Part shown: one piece after another, positions 25,145-35,630 of the stretch | Layout: the number at the start of each line of letters is the position of its first letter | Position numbering within the stretch: position 1 is the stretch's first letter | NCBI GenBank assembly: GCA_904063045.1 | Contig: CAJFCJ010000004.1 | Location: 1,543,713 to 1,607,712 of the forward strand | From: Dimorphilus gyrociliatus | Lineage: Eukaryota; Annelida; Polychaeta; Dinophilidae | DNA length: 64,000 nucleotides | Direction of reading: 5' to 3' | Made by a program: the position numbers and the translations under genes | The notes under the pieces: generated by a model | The model's database searches: none | Seen by the model: only the letters and a program-made list of their open reading frames with translations | Told to the model about the DNA's origin: nothing

Positions 25145-26810
25145 ATGACAAATTCTGAAGTAAAAGCAGAATCAGACGAAGAAATGGAGCACGAATCGTT
25201 AGAATCATCTAAAAGCGAAGGAGAAGAGTCTGGTTCGGATACCGAAAGTGGAGACGAATACCATGTTTCAGGTAAGGACGCTTCCCGCTTGTAGTTTTTC
25301 ATTCGGTTCTTATAAATCGTAACCGTTTGGATTTACCTTTCTCCCCCATAGACTTAAATGATGAAGATTTTGATAAAAAAAAGACGAATCTCTCAACTGA
25401 TATGGCATATCTCGAAAAACAATTTGAAAATGTAAAAAACGAGTAAGTTAAACAGATTTTTAGCTTTAAAACAAAACTAGAAATGGACTCTTTGCTTTTC
25501 AGCTTATATAATGCAAAACTACGTCAAGCTAACGATAAAATTGATGCTATAACTAAAAATATTGCTCCCGAATATGTTATACCCTTAGATAAACTGAGGG
25601 ATCAGAGAGAAATACGACGGCAGGTTGCAAGTAAGTCCTCAGTTTTTTATACTGAAATATACTCATTATATTTGTCTAGACGGACGCATATAGTTATATT
25701 CTTTATTTTTTCAGAAATACTTAGGGAAATGCGAGTTAAGAGTAACGAAAATAAATATGAATATGAAGTAAATGGAGCTCGCCAAAGCTACGAAGTAAGT
25801 TTGAGAGATATAAGCAAAATAAATTACACAGTTATATTTTATTATTGAATAGAGTGATCGATTTATGCTCTCTGATAATGTTAGAAGTGAATTGGAAGAG
25901 AAAATTCGAAAACTGGAAGAAGATAGACACAATATTGATATTACCTCGGGTAAAATATACGTCATTTTTATCCTACAAAATACGATTATAATCCAATAAA
26001 TATTCTTTTAGACCTATTCATGGAAAGTCAATCCTACCGAAAAACAAAAAAGAAAACCTCAGCTCATGAAGGACTCAACGAGAAACGTAGAAAGCCAGTA
26101 GCAGTAACCGGTCCATACATTGTTTATATGTTAGAAGATAGTGAAATTATAGAAGATTGGACAGCTATACGCAAAATCTTGAAACAAGGTGAATTAGGTG
26201 AGAAAAAGAAAAAAGACATTGCCGCTCGTAAGTGTTGCTTTCACTAACATTTACTTAAATGTATAACGTAGGTATTGGAGAAAGCAAAGGCGAAAGAGCA
26301 GTCTGAACATAGAAATCTCTTAATTTAATTTAATAATGAGTTATCTTATTTAGTAAGTAAATAGCTAGATAGGTAAAATGCTAACATTCGCTTGTGGCTT
26401 ATGATATGTATTTAAACTACTCTAGCATGCTAATATACATACCGGGCCTTTTTAACATTGCAGATCAACACAGACCCCTTGTCCCCGAAAAATCTTATTC
26501 AGAAAAGAATGTGCATTTCGATAATAAGAACAACCGTCTGATATATGAAGGTGAAGTATTTAGTAAGGATGATAATATTACAATAGATATGCGAGAAGAT
26601 TCACCCGCCTTGTAAGACTATGTGCTGGAACATTACGTTACTAATAGTAATATCGTTTCATTTCTCCTATACAGTGCTACAATTATGTCGATAAACAACC
26701 AAGAAATTCTGATTCAGAAAACGGACGGCAATAAAGCAAAACTTTACTTAAATCAGCTGCAGCGGGGAAAATATCTAATTAGGCATAACCGCCATTCAAG
26801 CATCTATTGA
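25145..26810 (+). CDS. BRMS1L: BRMS1/BRMS1L-like Sin3-HDAC complex subunit (Sds3 family), 340 aa
   Basis: Eight exons close in phase: 25145..25271, 25352..25442, 25503..25630, 25715..25794, 25853..25949, 26012..26227, 26464..26611 and 26675..26810. A Glu/Ser-rich acidic N terminus is followed by the Sds3-like coiled coil: [20 protein letters not shown]-type region (here NDLYNAKL), [11 protein letters not shown], then [21 protein letters not shown] basic stretch comes next, then [20 protein letters not shown] and C-terminal [15 protein letters not shown], all matching human BRMS1L in order. The family scaffolds the mSin3-HDAC co-repressor in the nucleus. The end of exon 6 has three phase-compatible GT sites (26189, 26198, 26228); GTAAGT at 26228 is the best, so exon 6 is taken to 26227. 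The stop is 81 nt from the stop of the convergent sulfatase. Confidence 0.93.
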
Positions 26811-26891
26811 CAATTGTGTATAGTCTCTTTTCTAATCATTGTAAATATTCAGATAATCGTATTTAAAAAAAATATAATAGTTAATATTTTC

Positions 26892-28702
26892 CTACAAGAG
26901 TTCCAAATTCTTCCCCGCATATTTTTGGTCTTTACATGTGCAAAACGGAAAATTGCAACAAGGCTGTAACCATGGTCTTGGTAATATTCTTAATATATTA
27001 AATTGTGACGGGCTCGGCTCGATTGAACTCCTGTGCTCCGCAACACCTTTATTTATCTTTTTCACTATATCAGCATACTTCTCTTCCTCAATATCTAGTA
27101 ATCGGTCCTCATAGGGATCTTCTTCAATATTGTATAGTTGTGGAACATCTAGTTTTATCATATCACGATCACTAAAGCAATCACAGACGAAGTGTATGCA
27201 TTCATGAGACTGGGGCCCCCATTTAGTCCTATAATAGTACAATTTCCAAATTCCTCCATCGCCGCTATAGCGTGCTGCGTGAATGCTAATTCCGCAGTAA
27301 TGAAGCATCAACTCGTGAACTGGCTCCACTGTTTCTTTTGTAAGCAGAGGCATTAAATTCTTTCCATCAATTACCCTATCTTGCGGTAATTTGGCGTCAG
27401 TAATAGCAGCGATTGTAGGGGCAACATCCATCAGCCCAGTAACCTGCTTAACTCTAGTGCCCCTAGCAATCTTTTTCGGCCAACGAATTGCAGTTGGAAC
27501 GCGTATACCACCTTCTGCTGCACCCTGGGTCTTGCTTCCTTTAAATTTACCGTTCCAGCCACCTTCTACTTCGCCATTTACTCCCCTCTCTTCCAAATGA
27601 CCACCATTATCAGATGTAAAATAGACGAATGTATCATTTGCTAAACCGAACTCTTCAAGTGTGTTTAAAATTTCTCCAGTACTCCAATCCATTTCCTCTA
27701 TATTATCTCCATAACGTCCGTGACGACTCTTACCCCGAAAAGAACGAATGTTATGTAGTGCAGTATGAACTTGAACCCAGGACATAATTAAGAAAAACGG
27801 TTTTTTTTCTTTAACACTGTCGGTAATAAATTCTTTCCCCTCTTGAACTAATCTCGGTGTGAGAGAGTCCAGATGAATAGGTTGTTCAACAACCTCAAAA
27901 TCCCTCATAACGATCGAGTTGAATTTCTTCAAATGCGTATAATAATGGCTAATGACATATATTAAGCCGCCAATTATCAGACAGAAGGTCAGTGCAGATA
28001 TCAAAGACCATATATTTTTTCTATATAAATAAATTGATGTAAAAGCGGTAATAATTAAAATTAAAACATATGAATGGGGTAGAAACTTTAGACGAGATGT
28101 AAAGACTGCTAGTCCTTCATCGCCAAAATCTTGTAAATTAGTTAGAGGGATTCCATAGAATCTATCAAAACCATGATTTAGAGGATGATGGCAAAAATCA
28201 TTACGAGATCCACAGTTCAATCCTAAATGCCATTTACCGATTATTGCTGTATTGTAACCCTGTTGCTTTAAGCTTTTTGCAATTGTTGTTTCATTTTTTG
28301 GTATTCCCGAAACACTTGACACAAATATATTTACACGAAAGATGTTATGGGTTAACATTCCTGTAATCATTTCAAAATTTATCTTTGAAAGCACTTTGAT
28401 AATAATAGAATAGGCTTACCCATACGAATAGGGTGTCGTCCTGTCAATAGCGCAGCCCGACTTGGTGTGCATACGCTAGCAGGAGCAAGATGGTGTTCAA
28501 GAATGGCTCCATCAGAAGCTAATTTGTCTATATTCGGAGTTCTTATAGTATTATTGCCCAAAAATCCAACATCACCATAACCGAGATCATCAGCAATAAA
28601 AACTACAATATTAGTTGTTGAGATCGGTCGAACAACAATATAAACTATCAATAGAAATATTGAGTAATTTTTTAAGAGCATGATTACAGACTTCGAAACC
28701 AT
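26892..28702 (-). CDS. Steryl-sulfatase-type membrane arylsulfatase, 583 aa
   Basis: Two exons, 28420..28702 and 26892..28360, with a 59-nt intron. After an N-terminal hydrophobic leader comes the metal-binding [10 protein letters not shown] (Asp38, Asp39), then [17 protein letters not shown], where Cys78 is the residue converted to formylglycine. IGKWHLG and [20 protein letters not shown] follow. Two membrane segments lie at about residues 191-207 and 213-232. [10 protein letters not shown] and EGGIRVP follow, and a Cys-rich end ([11 protein letters not shown]). The order and the inserted hairpin of two helices are those of human STS/ARSD/E/F/H, which are ER-membrane or secretory-pathway enzymes cleaving sulfate esters. 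Which vertebrate member it is closest to, and its substrate, cannot be decided here. All catalytic residues appear intact. Confidence 0.93.
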
Positions 28703-29037
28703 TTTCGATGATTATTTTCGTTTCAGCAGCTTTTCTGATCGTAGTCGAGCGTCTGAATTACAATTTCTTAATTCTCAACTTATATGTATCATCCGATGAC
28801 ATGATCAGACGATATACGGTCAATCTGATTACAAATAGTTAAGCGATTACTGAAGTACGCGAACAAGGTCTCTTAAACTGTATTGTCAAGAGTAAACTGC
28901 CATCTACTGTACATGTATGCTATTGACTATTGATTTTATTTTTTAATAGAGGCCTATAATATGATATATAAAAACTTGTATCAGAACACGTCAAAAGGTC
29001 CAAAATTAGAACAGAAAATAGACAAAATGTTGGGGGT
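28703..29037. other. Short intergenic region between sulfatase and GPx
   Basis: It contains the sulfatase 5' flank and the distal end of the GPx 3' UTR. A TGCCATCTACTG motif lies at 28898-28909. No gene seen. Confidence 0.45.
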
Positions 29038-29039
29038 TC

Positions 29040-29083
29040 CCTCGTCGGGCATAATTCCTTAAAATTTAGAATTATACCGTCAT
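29040..29083 (-). promoter_or_regulatory. SECIS element in the GPx 3' UTR
   Basis: On the minus strand, 91 nt past the stop, ATGAC (29083-29079) is followed by GGTATAATTC. A loop TAAATTTTAAG follows, then GAATTATGCC and CGAC. The two arms pair over 10 bp with one G-U pair. The ATGA/GA quartet sits at the base and unpaired A's are in the apical loop, as required for SBP2-dependent selenocysteine insertion. Confidence 0.85.
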
Positions 29084-29173
29084 AAATACATTTTTCTATT
29101 AAAAGCACTAAGATCCTCCTTATGACAAAAAGCAAACAGTGCTTGGCTGCTTAGCACGCATTTACTTTTTTTC

Positions 29174-29901
29174 TTATTTCTTCATCATTTCTTCGATATC
29201 AGCTTTGATATCTTTGGTCAGAAAGTGACGACTGTAACGTTTAACAGGCACGCCATTCTTATCAACCAAAAATTTTTCAAAGTTCCACGAAATGTCGTTA
29301 CGGCAGACTGGAGACCAAATGATGAATTTTGGATCACCCATTAGCATAGTTTGTTCGTCAGATGGTACTGGGAGACTCGTTCTGAGAAACTAAAATAACC
29401 CAAAGATATAGCAATTAGTGTAATGATAGGATCATATTTGAAATTTTACCTCAAACAATGGATGGGCGTTGGCACCATTAACCTCGACCTTTCCTAAAAC
29501 GTGAAATTTAGGAACGAAGCCATTACCAGGTCTAACGTATTTAAGATTAGTCAAAATTTCGCCGTTTGACCCATTTTCCTGATGACCAAATTGGTTGCAA
29601 GGAAACGCCAGTATTTGCAGCCGGTCACCGAACGTTTCCTGCAGTTCGTTCATTTGCGTGTAATCACGCGTGGTTGTACCTCAGAGAGATGCAACATTTT
29701 CAATTAGGACGACTTTGCCTTTAAAAGTCTCCAATGGGAGCACCTTCTTCTCGAGAGTCTCAACACTGAATTCGTATATTTTTTTTGCACTGTTCGCCAT
29801 GCCACTCATCTAGAAAGTGATGAATACTTCGATATATTAAGCGCTATATAGTTATACCTTTCACATACCTTTCGCAATGCCCTAAATGTTGACATTGTCA
29901 T
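29174..29901 (-). CDS. GPX: Selenocysteine glutathione peroxidase (GPx1/2-type), 202 aa
   Basis: Three coding exons: 29869..29901, 29450..29809 and 29174..29389, all phase 0. The frame runs through a TGA at 29681-29683 in the context [15 protein letters not shown], exactly where GPx enzymes carry selenocysteine (residue 54). The rest of the catalytic tetrad is visible: Gln in [12 protein letters not shown], and Trp/Asn in [19 protein letters not shown] hairpin lies just downstream. The enzyme reduces H2O2 and hydroperoxides with glutathione. The first exon encodes [11 protein letters not shown], followed by a second Met ([10 protein letters not shown]). The longer form has a short basic Arg/Lys leader that could target mitochondria, the shorter would be cytosolic. 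An acceptor-like CCATAG just before the first ATG implies an upstream 5' UTR exon. Annotation software would truncate this gene at the TGA. Confidence 0.94.
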
Positions 29902-31483
29902 CACCTATGGATAGAACATGAAAAAAATTATAATAAAAATATATTAACCTCTTATATTCGGAGTACATTAACAAATAAAAGTGATTAAGACTGCTTATGC
30001 AGCTATAGTTCGTAATTAATTGTAAATTAGCCCACAGGAACTGTCCAGGTGGCACCACTACTCTTAGTAGTTATCAAATATTAGGAATCGTGAGATAGAA
30101 TTACTTAAGTGACTAAATGTTTAGAAGAACGAATTATTTGTAAATTCGCGGCCAATTGTGTTTCTCATATTTAAGTAAACATGGTTTGAGCATTTGCATG
30201 CTTTAGGACTAAAGTGTCTCGAATTTCGCTCAAAAAAATCAAATTCCCGTTAAACATACGTTTTTAGAGTCCCCAAGTGTTGATTACAGTACAACCACTT
30301 ATATTATATAAAATATATCTGTATATTTATATATCTTAAATATAGTTTCGCGAAACAATGCAAACGTATACTCTCAATAACTTTCTGAAGGAGAAACCGT
30401 ATTGGGAGCGATAATTAGGTAAAAGACCAATTTAAAAGCACATGGGAAGACAAAAGCTTTAAAGTATAATCATTATGGTGATAATTGATTCAAAGATGTA
30501 AAAACTTTTCAAGTTTACAAATATTTCGATAGAAAGGTGAATTCTTACCCTTAACAGCTGAAGAACACTTTGAAAGACAGCGTTTTCAGTTAAGATAGAG
30601 GAAAATTTGGAATCGATTTCGCATACCGGAAGCGCGGGATAAAGACTGTACTATTATTCGATAAGGTCACAATAGAGCAGATTCCTACACGAACATAGTT
30701 TATTTACCTATGGGAATATATGTATATATATATATAGTTTATAAACTGTAACGCATAATTGATAAGGTTAAGAATTGTTAATTGAGGAGTAGGCGCACAG
30801 ATCACTGGTCGATATATGAGGATAAAAATCACATGAATTACCTATAAAATCCATTCATACTTAGATGAATAAAATCACTTGGCGTTTGTTATATGCGGTT
30901 TAACGCCCAATCGTAAATGTCCCGTTCAAATAATAAACGAATGCGATCCAAAATCAACACTGGATTAACTATCGAGATTACATAACTACCGTCAATATTT
31001 ACAACGAAAAATAGTCTTATCAATTATCAACTCGAAAAGCATTCATCAAGTTTTTCTACTGTTGTTTGTCCCACGTATACATCTACTAAAAGCAACACAA
31101 ATACGGCGTTCCAGTCGTAGAGTGGCGACTGTATCGAGTTCGATTTCGATTATCAATCAGAAAAAGAAGAACGAGAACGAACTAGTAAGTAATTCATAAA
31201 TTATATAATAAATTCGCAGTTATAGAGGAAAACATTGTATAATTTAGCATACATTTTGTCGTATTCATATGTTAATCTTATGTATTCGTGGGAAGATGTA
31301 GGCATAGACCAAATCTTAACTGTAAAAACTAGTTGTCTATCAGCTTGGTGAAACCTTCAGACGGTTTATTGCAACGAGACTGTCCTCTTTGAACATGGAT
31401 TAAACAAAGACAATGTAGACATTAGCTATTATTGATCGTTAAAAGTCTAGTATAGAGATCCTTTTTTTTCCAGCAGTTGAAAA
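29902..31483. other. Intergenic, AT-rich; divergent promoter region
   Basis: It contains the 5' side of GPx and of the unrecognised gene at 31484. A possible non-coding first exon ends near a TAAGT-like donor around 31190. No coding sequence recognised. Confidence 0.4.
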
Positions 31484-31848
31484 ATGTCGGCGTATCTGCG
31501 CCGATGCAAAACAGCAACACCACTTGATCGACAACTATACGACGGGTAAGCATTTAATTGGGATTACGTTTAGCTCATAATTAATATTTATTTAATGGTA
31601 AATGATCCGTGCACAGAGTAGCTATTGTTAAAAGTGCCTAAATGATATATATAAACTTCGTGTATATAGTAAAATATAATTAATAGGAAGGTAAGAAAAA
31701 GCTAATAATTGGCATATATTCCAAAAGTTTACAATGTATAGTTCATATCTATGCATAGATATATTATATAGATACATTTTTCTGTATATCACAATTTCAT
31801 ATTACACTACAAATACCATATAAATAAAACAAGGCAAGCTTATGAAAC

Positions 31849-31885
<37 letters not shown>

Positions 31886-33542
31886 ATATATATTAAATCA
31901 TTAAAAACTCTTTTGCCTTAATACCATGAATATTCTCCCTCTCAATTCAAAACCCAATTTTAGGACGTTATTAAAAATACACTTATTAAGATATTACTGT
32001 ATAGCTGATTTATACGTTTAAACAAATAAAAGTCGCATATATACAGTATATGAATATTGAAAATATACTTATTTATTAAGATATGACTATTTAGTAAGTT
32101 GTTCACATTTTCATGAAAAAAAAACAGCACATGATATAATATGTATATACATGAACAAGTAAAAAAAATGCAAATGGAATGTTTTATAGGCCAAGTATTT
32201 AGCGTTTCCTTGGTGTATAGAGTAAAAAAAAAAAGAAAGTATCGACTGCGACGTAATCGGTCGATATCGTCTGTATGAAAACTCTATGGTGGCGCTTTCA
32301 AAAAAGCCTTTTGAACGGATTAGGAGATTTCAATAACACGCTTGCATTCTGTTTGTTGGGTAAAAAATTTTTTATAAGAATTCAGACATGTTTTGATTCG
32401 GCGATAATTATAGGGAGTTCTATGCAAGTATAGCCATTACTATTTAGAATTGCACGTCTGTAAGCATTAGTAGAAAGAATTGTTTTGTGTTGTATTATTA
32501 TTTGTTTCGTTTACTATCTTTGTCATCCTATTACTTCGTTTAGGAGGAAGTAGACGCTGTGAGGTAAGAATTATAATCGGGTTGCCACATCGATTAAATT
32601 AACTAGGAAACTATTATGTTCAATCATTATTTTATTCGCCTAAAATCGATCGTCATTCATATACAGGAACGAATCGAGACCGTCCAGCGCTTGTCAGGTA
32701 TGTAATTTTATTCCATAAATATTAAACTCCATCAAATTAAGCTTAAAATTTTATATTAATATACTGTATACTAACATGATTTTATATGCTCAGTATACAG
32801 TATTTATTTATTGATTCAAGTATTTCTTTTTAAAAATTAATTTGAACGAGATGATTGCCTGATATATAGATGAACTTTTATGAAATTTTAAATGGCCTGT
32901 TTTCACCTGATTTTCTTTCAGTAGAAGATGGAAGAGGAGGTTTATAACAATTACTATCAAAGAATTATATCCAGAAATGGAAACAACGCGTCTTTTGAAG
33001 AGGTTATCGACCTTAAACCGGTGACGGCTAACAACAATAGATCGTATTATTATCCCTCCAGTCCTCCTCTGTATGATTTTTTTCTTCTTTTCATTATTAT
33101 TTTTCACTAACATTTTATATTTTTCAATCTGCTCAACAGCTTCCGTTGTGGAAGATTAGGATCACCCTGGAGACATATTAGGCAAACAACTGGAAACCTT
33201 GGTAACAACATACTCTTTATTGACGGAACCGTCAAATCCAGAGATATGTCCCGCTTTCCACCATACGGACTGGCTGAACCGACCAATCAATACAATTCGA
33301 TTAACTCCCCCAAGAAGATCCGTTACACATCTAGGCCAAAAGTTTTGCGCAAGTATTGGTATGAGGAAAAGCAGCCTGCTTCATGTAAGATATCTAACTC
33401 TTTAAAAATTCTTAACAATGCTCCTATTCTTTAAGGAGTCTTTACCCTGTCTTAAATAGGAAAATGACTTATTTAATTCATTATTTCTCTTCCATCAGTC
33501 CCTTATAGGGGCTACCGGTACGTGGAGGAAAGGACTAAATGA
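31484..33542 (+). CDS. Unrecognised basic Tyr/Asn/Pro-rich protein, 175 aa
   Basis: Five exons close in phase: 31484..31545, 32667..32697, 32925..33070, 33140..33384 and 33499..33542. The protein begins MSAYLRRCKTATPLDRQLYD and includes EEEVYNNYYQRIISRNG, SYYYPSSPPLFRCGRLGSPW, RDMSRFPPYGLAEPTN and RPKVLRKYWYEEKQPASFPY, ending EERTK. There is no signal peptide or membrane helix. It is rich in Tyr, Arg, Asn and Pro and probably mostly extended. That composition, with PYG/Y-W motifs, is reminiscent of ciliary microtubule inner proteins, but I cannot name a family. The downstream ATG at 32928 could also start a shorter 144-aa form. A 20-nt exon-like segment at about 32545-32564 would introduce a stop if included. 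Confidence 0.6.
31855..31880. repeat. TA microsatellite in first intron of the unrecognised 175-aa gene
   Basis: Pure TA run between the first and second coding exons. Confidence 0.85.
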
Positions 33543-35630
33543 AGGGGTAAAATTGTCTAACTTTTTCACTTTGTTGCAATTGTCTAGCGAATTTTTTTAG
33601 TTATTACTTTTTTACATTTTTTATTCAACGTGTATTGTTTAGACCTGAAAAAAAGCCGCTTAGTCTCCCACAAGCGCATTTTTTTCGGTTTTTTTTTTCT
33701 TTCATTTCTTTAGCCTATTAAAATCGTTACAGATTATGCTCCAAAACGAACGATTGTAGGAAATTTTCATAGGATGACTACTGGATATTGAATTCCTCTC
33801 TTATTTCTCTCTCCTCCAGCCCTGTCTACAGAAAAAAAACACACCTTCCCTCCTCACTACTTATTTTTTTAAATCTTTTATTACCTTAAAAGGATTTAAA
33901 AAAGGCTGACAAAAAGTTATTAGTTAGTTCTCTGCTTTATCCTTTCATTAAAAAAAATAGCCTAAAAAGTGAAAAGGCTTAAAACATGAAAAAAATCTGT
34001 ATTTTTTATGTTTTAAGTAAAAAAAAAGGTTAAAATATTTAAAAGTGTAAAAAAAAAGCAACAAATGAACTATTTTTGATTGTGGTGTCGACTTATCCGT
34101 CTTTGTCTATCTTTCTTTCTATTAAAAAAAAGAGCTATATTTAATTTCCCTTTCTGAAAGAAAAAAATATGTCAACTATTTCTCTCTTTCTGCTTTTCAA
34201 TAAAAAAATACTCCCACTCTTCCCGCAACATTGGATGAGACTGCAGGAGACATCAAAACCTAATCCAGTATTAAAGAAGAAAAAAATATTTGAGTGTGAT
34301 GTATATATATATATATATATATATTCTAATATATATATATACATTCTTTTTGCACAATTTATATTCACTATGCTTAAAATACAATATATATAAAAATACA
34401 TATATGTTTGTGTGTCTATGTCACAACTCTATTAATTTTTATTTCTTTTAGTTAAAACTCTCCTTTAAAAATAAGAATAAAGACTAAAAGAAATCTAACG
34501 CAAAATATAAATTTAAAAACAAGAAAAGTAAAATATGACACTATTGTAATATTTACTAATGAAATACTTATATATATATATAATATTTAATAATATAGAT
34601 TATCCTATATATATACAATATAGCTAGATATTTTATATACTGTATAGAGATAGAGACAGAGACTGGGAGATATTACAATATATAATGATATGTTATAGAT
34701 AGTAGTATGTTAGGCTATCATAGATCTCCCTCTCCTACTTGTCTAAATTATACTGATTACAAAATCCAGCTACGTATAAATTAGCAAAGAAAAACTTTCT
34801 ATTCAAACTGTTTTCTCTTGTCCATTACCTTCTCAACAATCGCAAACTGATATTGCAAAACTAAACTTGAATTTACAATGCTTGTCAATTCATATTGATA
34901 TAGATTCTCAATTGAAGAATACTAAACAAATCAATTTTGACTTTTTAACAAACAAATCCAATGAAACGGAATCATCTCTGAAAAGGTCTGTATCACTTGA
35001 GCAGGCGTTTTGAGAAATCTTGTTTTTTATGTCGAGCAAATGTGAAAGATGAGAAGAAATAGTTAAATAAGATAGTTAAGAATTGTATCACCCAAATAGA
35101 CTAATTTTAAAAATAATCGTATGTTTAATTTTCGCAAGGCAAATGCTTTTTTTCAGACGGATCCATTAGTACCGGTTAAAAGACATGAACGTGTATTGCT
35201 AGAACAATGAATGAATAAATAAATCCTATGCATAATTAAATAACTTTATTATATTTTTTTTATACGAAACAAATTCTTTTATTGCTGACAAAAAAAGAAG
35301 GAAAGAAGAAAGAACGGGGGAAAATAATGAGATATCATTTTTTCCCATTTTTTTTAGCACCCTTTCTTCGTAGACTCATTTTTTTCTTTATAAAGTAAAG
35401 GAATCGTACCGAAAACAAGCCAAATACATATATACTAATTTCTTATAAAGTACAACCTTATCTGATTTTGAATTTCGACAATACAGCGTAAACACGCACA
35501 CACATAAGTATACATGCGTATACTGTATACGCAAAACACAGGTTATTGAAAGAGAGAAAGAAACAAACAGAAATTAAAACCGACAAATAAGAAAGAAAAA
35601 ATAATTGAATTAATCGAATCAAAATCCTCT
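33543..35630. other. Intergenic region between convergent genes
   Basis: About 2.1 kb of AT-rich DNA with a TA run (34302-34324). A 17-nt palindrome with GCGTATAC arms around a single T lies at 35516-35532. Short frames here (for example 34141-34401) are low-complexity. No gene seen. Confidence 0.45.
34302..34324. repeat. TA microsatellite
   Basis: Pure TA run in the 33.5-35.6 kb intergenic region. Confidence 0.85.

Noticed and set aside
32545-32564. 20-nt exon-like segment between AG and GTAAGA in the 175-aa gene
   Set aside because: Inclusion introduces an in-frame stop, whereas skipping joins the flanking exons cleanly; could still be a 5' UTR or poison exon.
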